Origin: Centroberyx gerrardi
Taxonomy: Eukaryota > Chordata > Actinopteri > Beryciformes > Berycidae
Length of the DNA: 64,000 nt
Direction: 5' to 3'
NCBI RefSeq assembly: GCF_048128805.1
Contig: NC_136019.1
Span: 17,691,381 to 17,755,380, forward strand
This document shows positions 23,060 through 34,739 of this stretch, piece after piece. Both the position numbers and the translations under genes were made by a program. The notes under the pieces are model-generated. The model saw only the letters and a list, made by a program, of their open reading frames with translations, had not been told where the DNA came from and searched no databases. The number at the start of each line of letters is the position of its first letter. The stretch's first letter is position 1.

Positions 23060-23970
23060 TAATATGATTGATGTGTGACAGAGGAGGGGCCAGTATCTCT
23101 GTCCAAATTCCCTTATAGAGAGAGTTAGATGGGCGTCTGCAGCAGGGGAGGAGCAAGTTAGGTAGACATCACTTCTTTGACAGGAAGAGACAGCACAGTG
23201 TGGCAAGAGAACAACTGAGGTGAAAACCATGAGGCCTGTCATGTCAAAGCTTTGTAACAGGTCAAAGGAAGCAGTGAAAACTGACGTACTTGCTTCTGTA
23301 ATGTAAACAAAATATGGTCAGCCTCTACATTTGTGTTGAAGTTCTGACATCAGTGTGTGAAAGGTATTCTATAGCATTTGAATATGTTACTGAATATTTT
23401 AACTTCTGATATATCCTTATGTGTCTTTGGTCTATATTGGTAAGTCAAATGTGTGAATAAAAAATACAAAGATACAGCAGCATTTCAGTTTTGTAATCTG
23501 AGTGTGTTTGGATGCACATGTGGACATGCAACAAGTCTTTATGTCCCTCTCTCATTTCCACTGCAGTGACAAACAGCACTGACTATCTGAGCCAGCAAGG
23601 TCTCAACCACAGGAAGACTGGTCAACACACACAATTGGCCTCTCTGTTTCCACAGAACAACAATGATACTACTTGATCAAAGACAATTTCTTTGCTTTTA
23701 AAATGTGCATATCATGTTTTAGTTGTATTTGTCGAGATGCAATCAGTTAGCATCATGTCAACTATGTATCCATCTCTTTTCAAACAACGTTGTTCCATTC
23801 ATCTCATCTCAGACCAAACCAAACACTTCACACAGGCTCACTTCACTCTCTTGTCTAAACATTATGCATCAGCTTCTGCTTTCAGATTTGCAGCAAACAT
23901 CCCTGACGCACCCCAACACTTCTACAACCAGATACGAAAGGCTTACCTTGTGAAAAAGAGATGTCATACA
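23060..23970. other. Conserved downstream block (after gene 4)
   Basis: Same block as after the other genes, with the conserved ETS/RUNX-like core and the splice-donor consensus near 23,440. It joins the L2 LINE at 23,972 at the same base as after gene 2. Confidence 0.45.
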
Positions 23971-24193
23971 CTGTTGGACCTGAGTGCAGCTTTTGATACA
24001 GTGGATCACAACATATTAATCCAAAGACTGGAAAGCTGGGTCGGCCTATCTGGCCCAGTTCTAAATTGGTTTGCCTCTTATCTGAGCGGTCATAATTTCT
24101 CTGTCTCCTTCTGAAACTTTAAGTCTGAAAACAGTGTGTAGACATAGTGTGTGGCGTCCCACAAGGGTCAGTTCTTGGACTATTGTTATTCAA

Positions 24194-26128
24194 TAGCTCC
24201 TTTCACACATGCAGCCTGTTCCGTAAATTTAATGGCGCTGGGGTCATGTGTGAATAGGAGCCGATGTCCAAATGCCAGATTATCAGTTCCGCCAATTTCA
24301 CTACTTAAGACGTAACATTTCTGGTAAAGTTCCATATTGACCGCATGTGTGAACAATGCCATAACATTACCAGCTCAAGCACGCACAACGTTAGGACGCT
24401 CTGATGTAGGACGCTCTGTTGTTGAACTGTGTGAGCCGATCACCAAGTTCTCAAGGAGGTGATGAGTTTATTCTGTGCCGACTGTGTCATGTGAAGACAT
24501 GTAGGAGGGAAATACAAATCACTATACAATGGGCTGTAGCTTTTTTGACAAAGTATTGGCAAAAATGTTGAATTGGACAGACTTGGAAATAAGAAAGATC
24601 TTCAGCGTCCGGGCGGACGAAGAGATTAGCCTGCAGCTTCACCTGCCATGTTTTCAAACTGCAGTGACTACAGCACAAAGGTTAAAGGCCTACTTTACTG
24701 CTGTGAATATGATGATTTATTAAAACTAGGTCACCCATGTAGTAGAAATGTGCAATTATTTTAGAAATTGGAGCCCTATGACCAGAGAAAACTGAGTAAA
24801 CGGCTGTAGATTCCCCATATCGCTCTTAAGGGGGAATCCTACAACAACCAGAATGCATTGCGCGCGTCACTGACTCTGACGGTGTGTTCACGACCAATGT
24901 AGCACCAAAGACAAAGTTAGCAGAGACAAAGTAGCATTATATCTCTTTACTGAGGCTTATTTTCATTTACAAAACGTTTTTCCTCATCGAGTCTGGATAA
25001 ATCGCACCCGTTTTCAAAGGATCATAAAACAAACCAGCGCGCTGGAGTCAGTTACGTTATGTGGATCAACTGACCGAGTGCTGAACGGTGCCGCTGGATG
25101 TAGCCGCAAGTTACAGGTAAAGTTAACACAGTCGCTGTTCGCTGTTGTTCTGTATTCAGAGTTGGCAAAGACTGATATAATATTCTGTCAGAAAACAAAG
25201 TCAGGTTCACCAAAGCACCGTGAAGTTTGTTGCAGTGCAGAGTTTTCTGTCTGTCCCTCTGACGATCATCACCGGGCGTTCACAGGTGTTCAGCCTCCCC
25301 CGGCTCTCTCAGGCGCGTCTCTCTCGGCTGACGCTGTTACAGCTCCCGTGGTCGCCCTCTCCTCCACACTCTGTTTTGTCTGATTCCACAGCACTATATT
25401 CAGCCTCATAAGTTGTAATAGTTGCGCCACATCTCTGCTCCGACATTATATTGTAAAGCTAGTTGTTTTTTTGTGTTAGATTCAGCTCTTCTGGATGAAT
25501 CACGGAGAAACTTAGCAGCTTAGCTTAGCTGCGGCTGAAACGACGCTCCGGTTCAGTGGTCGCTTCCTCTTCCAGTGTCTGATTCAACAGCGCGATATTC
25601 GGCCTCGTATCATGAAACTAGTTTTCTTCCAAATATACTGATATTTTAAAGTATTTAGTAGTATGATATTTTAGTGTCTGCTTTTCCCTATCGCGAGTTT
25701 TTTGGGAGACCCACATTTTACCGTCCTTGAAGGCACCACTACAGAAAATGCGGAAACGTAGTTTGTAGTCTAAGGCCGTTCTCCAAAGTCCGCCGGATGA
25801 CGCGTTTTGCATCACCCGGCGGACTTTTGCCCATAAATGAGCAGGGAGCTCTGGGTGCAGGCAACATGGAGGGAAGTTAAACATTGTTCATTTGCATATA
25901 CTACCCATATTGTAATGATACAATGTTGGTTGAAAATCGGCCAAGTTGCCCTTTAACCATAGTTTCTGGGAAATGACAACAGAGGAATTTAATGGTATTG
26001 TCAGTGTTGTGTGAATGGTAGCACTACGTAAAAAATGCAGAAAGACATGTCTTGTGTGAACAACATAAACTACCTTTACTGGAAAAACATATTTGGCAAT
26101 TTTCCAGGTTTCATGTGTGAAATGGGCT
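24194..26128. mobile_element. TIR DNA element (TA-flanked), copy in unit 5
   Basis: Same element as 11335-14118: TAGCTCCTTTCACACATG at the left and CATGTGTGAAATGGGCT at the right, at the same site of the LINE. It has its own internal insertion (24686-25952). No transposase is recognised. Confidence 0.65.
24686..25952. mobile_element. TTAA-flanked DNA element, 1,267 bp (Kolobok-like)
   Basis: It is flanked by TTAA (24682-24685 and 25953-25956). Ends are AGGCCTACTT and, read inward, AGGGCAACTTGGC. TTAA duplication and AGG ends fit Kolobok-type MITEs; piggyBac is less likely because its ends differ. Unit 3 has the empty site (about 11,801-11,806). No transposase ORF. Confidence 0.65.
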
Positions 26129-26490
26129 GATCTGGACATGCTCCCTCTTGAATCTGTCAGATTCGGTCCGTCACTAGATTCCGTCACATTAAAGTACAGT
26201 GACCATGTCAGAAATCTTGGTGTCATTATGGATGCAGATGTGAACTTCTTATGTCATAAGCAACATCACTAGAACCGCTTTTTACCACTTACAGAACATT
26301 TCCAAATTAAGAGGCTTTTCATCACAGTCAGACTCCGAAATACGTACATGCCTTTATAACACGTAGGCTAGATTATTGTAATGCCCTCTTCTCCTGTCTT
26401 CCTAAAAAAGTTTAAATGTTCAATGTTATTTACTTACTTACTTACTTGCATTAACCCAATTATCCAAACGCATTTATGTGGCCAGTGTGA

Positions 26491-26595
26491 GCGAACAAAT
26501 AAACAGCATAAAACACTCCGCCTCTTTCCATTGAAACCGCCTCACTGGAGCTCAGTTATATTAAGAGCCATTGCAGTGATACGGTCATATGCACA
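26491..26595 (+). promoter_or_regulatory. Core promoter region of receptor pseudogene 5
   Basis: The conserved promoter block is intact (ATAAAAC, CCATTGAAACC, ATATTAAG), with the GC box changed to CTCCGCC. Confidence 0.45.
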
Positions 26596-26996
26596 ATGAT
26601 GAGCTATACCTTGGTAACAGCTTTACTTCTCTGCAACCTGAGTAAGTACTGATATTATATTATTCTCAACACTAACTGCATCACTAACTTCTCATCAATA
26701 CAGTAACCCACCAGAACTGAAACTTATAAGTAATTAATAACTTATCAACCTAGGATTAAATCACTTGTTCTCTCTGGTGTTTGTTTCAGGCTGGATCCCT
26801 GTTTCAGTTTCTGAGTCTCAGACTGTGGAGGTCCAGCCTGGTGGAGAAGTCACGTTGATGTGCACCAACATTTCCAGTTATTCCATTTACTCAGAGTGGT
26901 TCAGAGTGGGCAAAAGATCCAAGCCCTGCTGCATCTCCTCTATGTACAAGTCAGATGACAACGCTCGGTTCTGTGATGGTTTTCAAAATGGCAATG

Positions 26997-28495
26997 GTTG
27001 ACCTCATGTCAACCTTGTGTGGAAAAAAGGCGAGTGATAGAACACTCGCTCCACACAACACTGCCATTGCAGAATGTGAGACGTTGATTACGTATTGTAA
27101 TGATCCCTCATGCAGCCCACTAATCCATGATGATTAGATTGGGGGCGCACCGTTTGGCATGTGCGTAAAAACGCCAGATCTGACAACGCGTCATCTGCGG
27201 TCTAGCACGTTTAAGACTGAATGAGTCAGGGAGGACTCAGACACATCGCACAGATAGAAACGGATGAAAAGGCACGTACACATCCCCGCCTAAGAGGCTG
27301 TGAGCAGGTGCAGGTTGCTCTGCCGGCATCGCTATGCCCCTCAAATCTGCCGCCTGCTTAATGATGTCCGGCAAGTCCAGGAGAAGTCCTTTGGCGGCCG
27401 GCATGTGGCTGGCAGATTGGAGTGGAGAAGGAGAGGACCGCAGCAGCGGAGCTCCTTGCCGCGGTGGGGAAGGGGAAAGCCGCAATTGCGGGGCCCCGCC
27501 CTCAAGATCAGGCTCCAGGTCTCCCGACGGGGAGATGGGAGAATTGGGAGGAGAGCCCGAGATGGAGGGAGCCGAGCCGGCTGACTCGTGCCCGCCATCG
27601 AGGATTTCCTCCAGAATATTCGGGAAGTTGTTGCCGCAGAGGATTTTGTCCAGCTCGTCGTCCGGAGAGACGGCGCCGCGGTCAGCCCAGCTACCGTCAC
27701 CGCTTCCCTCCACCTGGAGCGCCATGAAGGCGTCTGCCCACCGCTGCAGTTCCTCCACAGGCAGTCGAGCACAGAATTGGCAGGAGGCCTGCGGAGTCAA
27801 CGCTAACCCGGCGTGAACGGCGCCCAGGCAAGCCTCGCAGCGGGGGTGGAGGTCCGACGGCAGGATATAGCCGGTCCAGCAGGTGGTACACAAGCGGACA
27901 GCTCCTCTGGCGCGGTGAGACGACTTCTTCATCTTCTTCTTCTTCTTCTTGACTGCTTGATCGCTGAAGAAATTTTGGGAGCAGAGCTCAGGTCCTGACG
28001 CTGTGTATTCTATAGTTGAGGACCTGAGTGTAGCCACTGTAGCGTAAAGTGGCGGGAAAGAAAATTGGTAAAGAAAATGAGCTAGCTAGCTAACATTACC
28101 TCTAAATATGGATCTGGCTGGGGATAAGTTAATTCACTTGAGGCGGTAAACACAGTCTGGTTATGTTTGCGCACGCTGGACATAAACAAAACCTTCAAAA
28201 AGTGTTGTGTTTATGTGTTAATTATTTCAAAAGTGGAGTCGGCTTCTATTAAATATACTGTATATTTTCAATTACATAATTTATTTAGAAATAATTTATA
28301 TTGGGGGGAAAGAAAACAACAAAATCTCCTACAAGCGCTAATAGGGGAAAATAATAATGTCCAATAAATATGAAAAGCTGCTCCTGTGGAAAGGTTATCA
28401 TATATTAATTTACTTATATTGACCCTATAAACAATTTAGTATAGGCAAGGTTTTGCCCACTCAGATGGTACCGATATCTGGTCTGGCCCATGGGC
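26997..28495 (-). mobile_element. Retroelement fragment with DIRS-like gag region, inserted in receptor pseudogene 5
   Basis: The minus strand carries a gag-like region (27237-28037) with a Lys-rich start, paired cysteines of the type CEACLG...CQFCARLP and a Ser/Pro-rich tail, resembling the N-terminal gag of fish DIRS-type elements. RT and recombinase parts are absent, so it is a partial fossil. The insertion came with loss of host sequence on one side. Family assignment is moderate. Confidence 0.5.
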
Positions 28496-29081
28496 TATTG
28501 TCAGTGCAACTTATTTAAAGGTTCAAGGTAAGATCATCATTAAGTCTGTCTTTTGGTTCTAGTTCATGACTGTTATGTCTTTCTCATGATACGCAGGTTG
28601 ATATTTGTCAGTTGTTTGAAAGTAAAACAGCTTATCTAAAGTCAGTGTTGTCCATTTCAACATTAGCCAGGTCTAAAACCACTAAAGGAGAGTTCAGAGA
28701 GTCTAATTTAATAATCCTTAGTTCTTGTAGAAAAGCCTGATGGAATAACAAGTCTGGCTTCTGTGATCCTGGGTGGTGTGACTGTTTTCCTCCTTACGGT
28801 CATCGTCAGTCTGGTTCTCAAAATCAGGCAACTTCAGACAGGTACTTTCTGAGAGATATATATTATATTTTATTGCACATTCTCTTGTGAGTTGTGTCAA
28901 TATGATGGACAAATCCAAAACTTCCTGCTGCACCAAAATGCATTGACAACAGCAATGTTTTTGGTCAATGATAATCAATTAACTGACTATACTGATTCTT
29001 TCTCTTATTTAGCTGCTGAAGAAGAACTGCAGCCACAAAGAAGCGAGGTGAATCCAATTATAAGATTTACTTTTATATGTT

Positions 29082-29755
29082 AAGTAATATGCTGATAAGT
29101 GATTAAAAAGCGAATTAATTATGTAGTATGTATGCTTATAGACAAAATTAACATGGGAACATACCAGTAGTTATATTTCAATTTCAATTTATTTTTATTT
29201 GAAAAGGGACAATGTACATTAATCAACATTCAAACAAATGTAAATGTGCCCGAGTTAGCCAAAAGGCTAGTTTTCATCGGCAGTCCTTTTGCCTGATGTT
29301 GTTAGGCATCCTAGAATAATAAAATAAAACATACAATAGTAAAAAACATCATTGTGATAAAAAGCATATACAATACAGTTAAACAACATGAGCAGACAAA
29401 ATCCAATGGTAGATGATACAGGTACAGTATATGTTAGTTACACTAGTTACACTAATCATGTGTGGCTGCATTTGCTCCTTCTTTATATGAGCATACATAC
29501 TACATAACTTATTAGCATTATAATTACCAGTGGCTACCAGAGAGGTAATGAATACATAAACTGTGACATAATGATAAATTAAGCTGTCAGTTAATGACGT
29601 CGTTCTTGATTCATTAATGAGTGCTTAATCACTTAGCATATTATGTAGTAGTGACTAAGAGGTAGTATGTAGCTAACTAACATATCAATTAGTGATTAAC
29701 CAATAATTGACTACATAATTAAAGATAAACTAGTGAACCATAATGCAAAGTGTTA
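29082..29755. repeat. Composite repeat in intron 5 of pseudogene 5 (LINE tail in a palindromic MITE-like element)
   Basis: The outer parts share inverted segments (around TAATATGCTGATAAGTGATTAA at the left and its reverse complement near 29,615-29,645), as in a MITE. Inside, about 29,175-29,330 reads on the minus strand as a LINE 3' tail ending in ATTGAAATTGAAAT repeats. The families are not certain. Confidence 0.4.
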
Positions 29756-30269
29756 TTGTTCTAATGGTTTAAAGGTGCTGGAATCATTTCAGGTCATATT
29801 ATGCTACTAAAGATGTTTGTTTCTCTGACAAACTCAGCTATGTGAGATGTGTGTGATTGTGTGTACTCTTATTTACAGAATCTGGACTCAGATGAGCTGA
29901 AGTACGCAGCGCTGAGTTTCCATCCAAAACCAAAGAGAAGCAGGAGGCCCGCATCAGAGAAAGAGGTGGAACCTAATGTTGTGTATGCTGCCACCAGATA
30001 GGACCATGAAGACACTGGAAATGCAACTCAGGGTGGAACTGATGCTTTGTTGTACTATTCTCATATTTTTGCTTGTGTGTGTTCTCTTTATCACTGGAAA
30101 AAGCAATAGAATTTTGTTATAAGGGCTCAATGTTCAAGATTTACCTTCTCTTGCTAGAGCTGAGGTTTGATTTTCACCTGTTTCTTCATCTTTCTCTCTC
30201 ACTCTGCCAAAGCAACATCTTCCTCTTATATTGCCTACCTTAGATCTCAATCTGAAAGCAGAAGAATAT

Positions 30270-30606
30270 GATTGATGTGTGACAGAGGAGGGGCCAGTAT
30301 CGCTGTCCAAATTCCCTTATAGAGAGAGTTAGATGGGCGTCTGCAGCAGGGGAGGAGCAAGTTAGGTAGACATCACTTCTTTGACAGGAAGAGACAGCAC
30401 AGTGTGGCAAGAGAACAACTGAGGTGAAAACCATGAGGCCTGTCATGTCAAAGCTTTGTAACGGGTCAAAGGAAGCAGTGAATACTGACGTACTTGCTTC
30501 TGTTATGTAAAGAAAACATGATTGGCCTCTACATTTGTGCTGAAGTTCTGACATCAGTGTGTAAAAGGTATTCTATAGCATTTGAATATGTTATTGAATA
30601 TTTTAA
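30270..30606. other. Truncated conserved downstream block (after pseudogene 5)
   Basis: Only the first 340 bp or so of the block is kept, including the ETS/RUNX-like core. At about 30,607-30,624 it is joined to transposon sequence that matches 13,825 onward. Confidence 0.5.
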
Positions 30607-30624
30607 CTTAACTTACTTAACTTA

Positions 30625-30918
30625 TCACTTGGTAGCGCGATTCCTAAGTCCCGTAACACCCCCCTCCCCTCGCTTTTTTTCCCCCTTCGGATCTACACTG
30701 ATCTCATACATGGTCTGTCTGGAATCCAATTGATGGAAATCCGTCGTAGCGACAGAGAACTTTAATCCCTGAATTTAATGGTATTGCCAGTGTTGTGTGA
30801 ATGGTAGCACTACGTAAAAAATGCGGAAAAGCATGTCTTGTGTGAACAACATAGACTGCTACCTTTACTGGAAAAAAGAATCTGGCAATTTTCCAGGTTT
30901 CATGTGTGAAATGGGCTA
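30625..30918. mobile_element. Right-hand ends of two TIR elements (duplicate of 13825-14118)
   Basis: 30625-30771 equals the end of the CAGGGATTAAAG element and 30772-30918 the end of the TA-flanked element, at a constant offset of 16,800 bp from unit 3. The left border is a duplication breakpoint, not a transposon end. Confidence 0.85.
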
Positions 30919-31945
30919 ATCTGGACATGCTCCCTCTTGAATCTTGTTACGCCCCGGCCTAGAGGAAACCCTGGCGCAACACGAAAGAGTGATTCCCTCC
31001 TTCCCTGCTCCCAAGCACAACCAGCAAACAAAAGGTTTCAGCCACAAACTGTTCATAGTTTTCATGGGGGAAGACTTCAGGGTGGGTACATGGCCAAAGT
31101 AATAAATAAAAGAAAGTTAACACAAGTATCCTATTATTACAGTTTGAAAATTACAACCAAAATTACAGGAGACTTACCAAAACTCCTAACCAAGGAAAAA
31201 AGAGAAGAAAACACAACAAAGGTACAGAACTAATGTGCTGGCAGGTTGGAAGCTGGCAAAGAATGGGGAGACATCTCTGGACAGGTGGGAGCAGTTTTAT
31301 ACTCCGGAGTACTCAGCAGGAACCAATCACCAGTCAGGACACACCTACACAATCACACACAGCAACCAATCACAGCACACCACCTGTTGCTCATCAGACA
31401 CACCCACAGATGAGGGAGAGAGAGAAACACAACACAGAGCAGAGGAACACAACACAATAGTACAGGGAAACCACACATATGACCAGGGGTCATAACAAAT
31501 CTGTCATTCGACATCATAATATACTGTATGTTATCACAATTACACAGATGATACACAACATTACATCTCTTTGGCCTCGGTAATCTGGATCCTGTCACCT
31601 CACTAACCAAATGCATAGAGGACATCAAACACTGGATGTCCCAAGATGTTCTTCAATTAAACAAAGACAAGACAGAGATACTTGTGTTTGGTGCAAAAGC
31701 ACAGAGACATGACATATCTGTTTATCTAGATTCTGTCTTATTAAAGTGCAGTGACCATGTCAGAAATCTTGGTGTCATTATGAATGCAGATCTGAACCTC
31801 CAGTGTCATAAACAACATCACTAGAACCACTTTTTACCACTTACAGAACATTTCCAAAGTAAGATGCTTTTCATCACAGACTCTGAAAAACGTACATGCC
31901 TTTATAACAAGTAGGCTAGATTATTGTAATGCCCTCTGTTCTAAC
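30919..31945 (+). mobile_element. L2-clade LINE 3' part (unit 6), duplicate of unit 3
   Basis: Contains the LQLNKDKTEILVFG and HVRNLGVIMNADLNL segments and the LTR of the next entry, all at the same 16,800-bp offset from unit 3 with only a few substitutions. Confidence 0.85.
30945..31497. mobile_element. Solo LTR (Gypsy-type), duplicate of 14145-14697
   Basis: Same TGTTACGCCCC...GGGTCATAACA ends, same AATCT flanking duplication and same LINE site as the unit 3 copy. A fossil copied by segmental duplication. Confidence 0.8.
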
Positions 31946-31982
31946 CCAATTATCCAAACACATTCATGTGATCAGTGTGAGA

Positions 31983-32086
31983 CGAACAAATAAACAGCAT
32001 AAAACGCCCCGCCTCTTTCCATTGAAACCGCCTCACTGGAGCTCAGTTATATTAAGAGCCATTGCAGTGATACGGTCATACGCACA
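31983..32086 (+). promoter_or_regulatory. Core promoter region of receptor gene 6
   Basis: Conserved promoter block, almost identical to that of gene 3. Confidence 0.5.
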
Positions 32087-33592
32087 ATGATGAGCTATAC
32101 CTTGGTAACAGCTTTACTTCTCTGCAACCTGAGTAAGTACTAATATTAAATTATTCACTAACTGCACCGCTAACTTCTCATCAATATAGTAACTCACCAG
32201 AATTGAAACTTATAACTAATTAATAACTTATCAACCTAGGATTAAATCACTTTTTCTCTCTGGTGTTTGTTTCAGGCTGGATTCCTGTCTCGGTTTCTGA
32301 GTCTCAGACTGTGGAGGTCCAGCCTGGTGAAGAAGTCACGTTGACGTGCACCAACATTTCCAGTTCTCCCATTTACTCAGAGTGGTTCAGAGTGGGCAAC
32401 AGATCTGAGCCCTGCTGTATCTCCTCTATGTACAAGTCAGATGACAACCCTTGGTTCTGTGATGGTTTTCAAAATGGCAAATTTGAAATGAGATCCAACA
32501 TCTCCACTCTCTTTCTCAAAATCAAGCAAGTGGATTTATCTGACTCTGGACTTTATTTCTGTGGGTTTTACCGAGACGGAGACACAGTCATTGTCAATGC
32601 AACTTATTTAAAGGTTCAAGGTAAGATCATCATTAAGTCTTGTCTGTGTTTTGGTTCCCATTCATGACTATTATGTCTTTCTCATGATACTTATATCTCA
32701 AATCCTCACAGTAGCCACAAAATGATATATAGACAAAAAGTAACTCATATGTGGCCTATTTAATCATTGTCAAAATAGGATTATGTGTTATACAGTCAAA
32801 ATAAAATAAAGATGAAGTTTTTTTCATCATCTTTTTTAAAGGCAGTGGTGAATTTGATGACGAAGTGGATACCTTGTGTAAAAGTAAGATTCTCCTCCCT
32901 TTGTCAATTGTTTGAATGTAAAACAGCTCCTCTGTACTCAGTTTTGTCCATTTTAGCATTAACCAGGTCTAAAACCACTAAAGGAGAGTTCAGAGAGTCT
33001 AATATAATCATCCTTAGTTCTTGTAGAAAAGCCTGATGGAATAACAAGCCTGGCTTCTGTGATCCTGGGTGGTGTGACTGTTTTCCTCGTTATGGTCATC
33101 GTCGGTCTGGTTCTCAAAATCAGGCAACTTCAGACAGGTACTTTCTGAGAGCTATATGTTATATTTTATTGCACATTCTCTTTTAATTTGTGTCAATATG
33201 ATGGACAAATCCAAACTTCCTGCTGCACCAAAATGCATTGAAAACAGCAATGTTTGTGGACGATGATAATTAACTGACTAGACTGATTTTCCCTGTTATT
33301 TAGCTGCTGAAGAAGAACTGCAGCCACAAAGAAGCGAGGTGAATCCAATTTTAAGATTGACTCTTAAATGTTCTATGGTTTAAAAGGTGCTGGAATTACT
33401 TCAAGTCATTTGTCTCTGACAAACTCAGCTATGTGAGATGTGTGTGATTGTGTGTACTCTTATTTACAGAATCTGGACTCAGATGAGCTGAAGTACGCAG
33501 CGCTGAGTTTCCATCCAAAAATGAAGAGAAGAAGGAGGCCCGCATCAGAGAAAGAGGTGGAAACTAATGTTGTGTATGCTGCCACCAGATAG
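32087..33592 (+). CDS. Receptor gene 6: single-V-domain receptor with ITIM and stalk cysteine
   Basis: Exons 32087-32132, 32276-32620, 32842-32883, 33027-33137, 33304-33338, 33470-33592; 702 nt, 233 aa. Upstream it is a duplicate of the gene 3 unit, but the Ig exon (VTLTCTN, SDDNPWFCDGF) and stalk (DDEVDTLCK) match gene 4, and the 3' UTR matches pseudogene 5. It is therefore a mosaic. The tail has LKYAAL and [10 protein letters not shown], with HPKMKRRRRP instead of [10 protein letters not shown]. The usual poly(A) hexamer reads AATAGA. Intact as read. Confidence 0.88.
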
Positions 33593-33849
33593 GACCATGA
33601 AGACACTGGAAATGCAACTCAGGGTGGAACTGATGCTTTGTCATACTATTCTCATTTTTGCTTGTGTGTGTTCTCTTTATCACTGGAAAAAGCAATAGAA
33701 TTTTGTTATAAGGGCTCAATGTTCAAGATTTACTTTCTCTTGCTAGAGCTGAGGTTTGATTTTCACCTGTTTCTTCATCTTTCTCTCTCACTCTGTCAAA
33801 ACAAAGTCTTCCTCTTATTTTGCCTACCTCAATCTGAAAGCAAAAGAAT

Positions 33850-34735
33850 ATGATTGATGTGTGACAGAGGAGGGGCCAGTATCGCTGTCCAAATTCCCTT
33901 ATAGAGAGAGTTAGATGGGCGTCTGCAGCAGGGGAGGAGCAAGTTAGGTAGACATCACTTCTTTGACAGGAAGAGACAGCACAGTGTGGCATGAGAGGAA
34001 AGCAGCAAATACTGATATACTTGCTGTCTGTCATGTAAACAAAATATCTGCCTCTAAGCTTGTATAGAAGTTCTCACATCAATGTAGAAATGGTATTCTT
34101 TAGCATTTCTATATTTTATTGGTTATTTTAACTTCTGATATAGCCTTATATGTCTTTGGTCTATACTGGTAAGTCAAATGTGTGAATGAAAAATACAAAG
34201 ATACAGCAGCATTTCAGTTTTCTATCCTTGGTCCTGCTTCTGTGTGTCTTGTGCTTTTCCTGATGTTTGTCTTTTATCATTCTGTTCTACGATTGATTGT
34301 TGAACTTGTTCATGCAACAAGTCTTTATGGCCCTCTGTCATTTTCCACAACAAAGACGAACAGCACTGTCTATCTGAGCCAGCAAGGTCTCAACCACAGG
34401 AAGACTGGCCTTCAGCTCTATGAATTGTAACCACACGCAACAACAAAGGCCTCACTGTTTCCACACAACAACAATGATACTTTATCAAAGACAATTTCTT
34501 TGCTTATAAGATGTGCAGATTATTTTTGTGTTGTATTTGTAGAGATTCAAACGGGGGAAATGTTATTCCTTTTATCACTTGACTCTCTTGTCTAAACATG
34601 GTGCATCAGCTGTCGCTTTCAAATTTGAATAAAAAGATGCCTGATGCAACCCAACACTTCTATAGGCAGATATGAAAGGGTTACATTGTGAAAATGAGAT
34701 GTCATACACATGTACAACTCAACAGAAAATGACTT
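33850..34735. other. Conserved downstream block (after gene 6)
   Basis: Nearly identical to the block after gene 3, including the 82-aa open frame at 34182-34430 with the hydrophobic run and the NSTVYLSQQGLNHRKTG end. The splice-donor consensus is near 34,168. Confidence 0.45.
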
Positions 34736-34739
34736 CATG

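Larger units (their letters stand above)
23972..26395 (+). mobile_element. L2-clade LINE fragment (unit 5), interrupted
   Basis: Reads [18 protein letters not shown] and [16 protein letters not shown], the L2-type palm region, then is broken by a TIR element. It resumes after 26,129 with the VRNLGVIMDADVN part and a LDYCNAL-type end. It shares its left junction with the copy at 9,741 but lacks the hAT and LTR insertions, so those came later. Confidence 0.8.
26596..30001 (+). pseudogene. Receptor gene 5, pseudogene broken inside the Ig exon
   Basis: Exon 1 (26596-26641) is intact. The Ig exon starts at 26790 but stops matching after FCDGFQNG (about 26,996). Its last part reappears at about 28,496-28,527, and roughly 100 bp of the domain is missing, including the second core cysteine. 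About 1.5 kb of foreign DNA lies between. Exon 3 is deleted. Exons 4 (28731-28841), 5 (29013-29047) and 6 (29879-30001) are intact, with ITIM and both tail tyrosines. Intron 5 holds about 670 bp of repeats. A soluble or secreted product is unlikely because the domain is cut. The usual poly(A) hexamer is AATAGA. Confidence 0.85.

Noticed and set aside
27334-27816. Plus-strand open frames across the gag-like region of pseudogene 5
   Set aside because: Shadows of the minus-strand gag-like frame with the same GC-rich composition.
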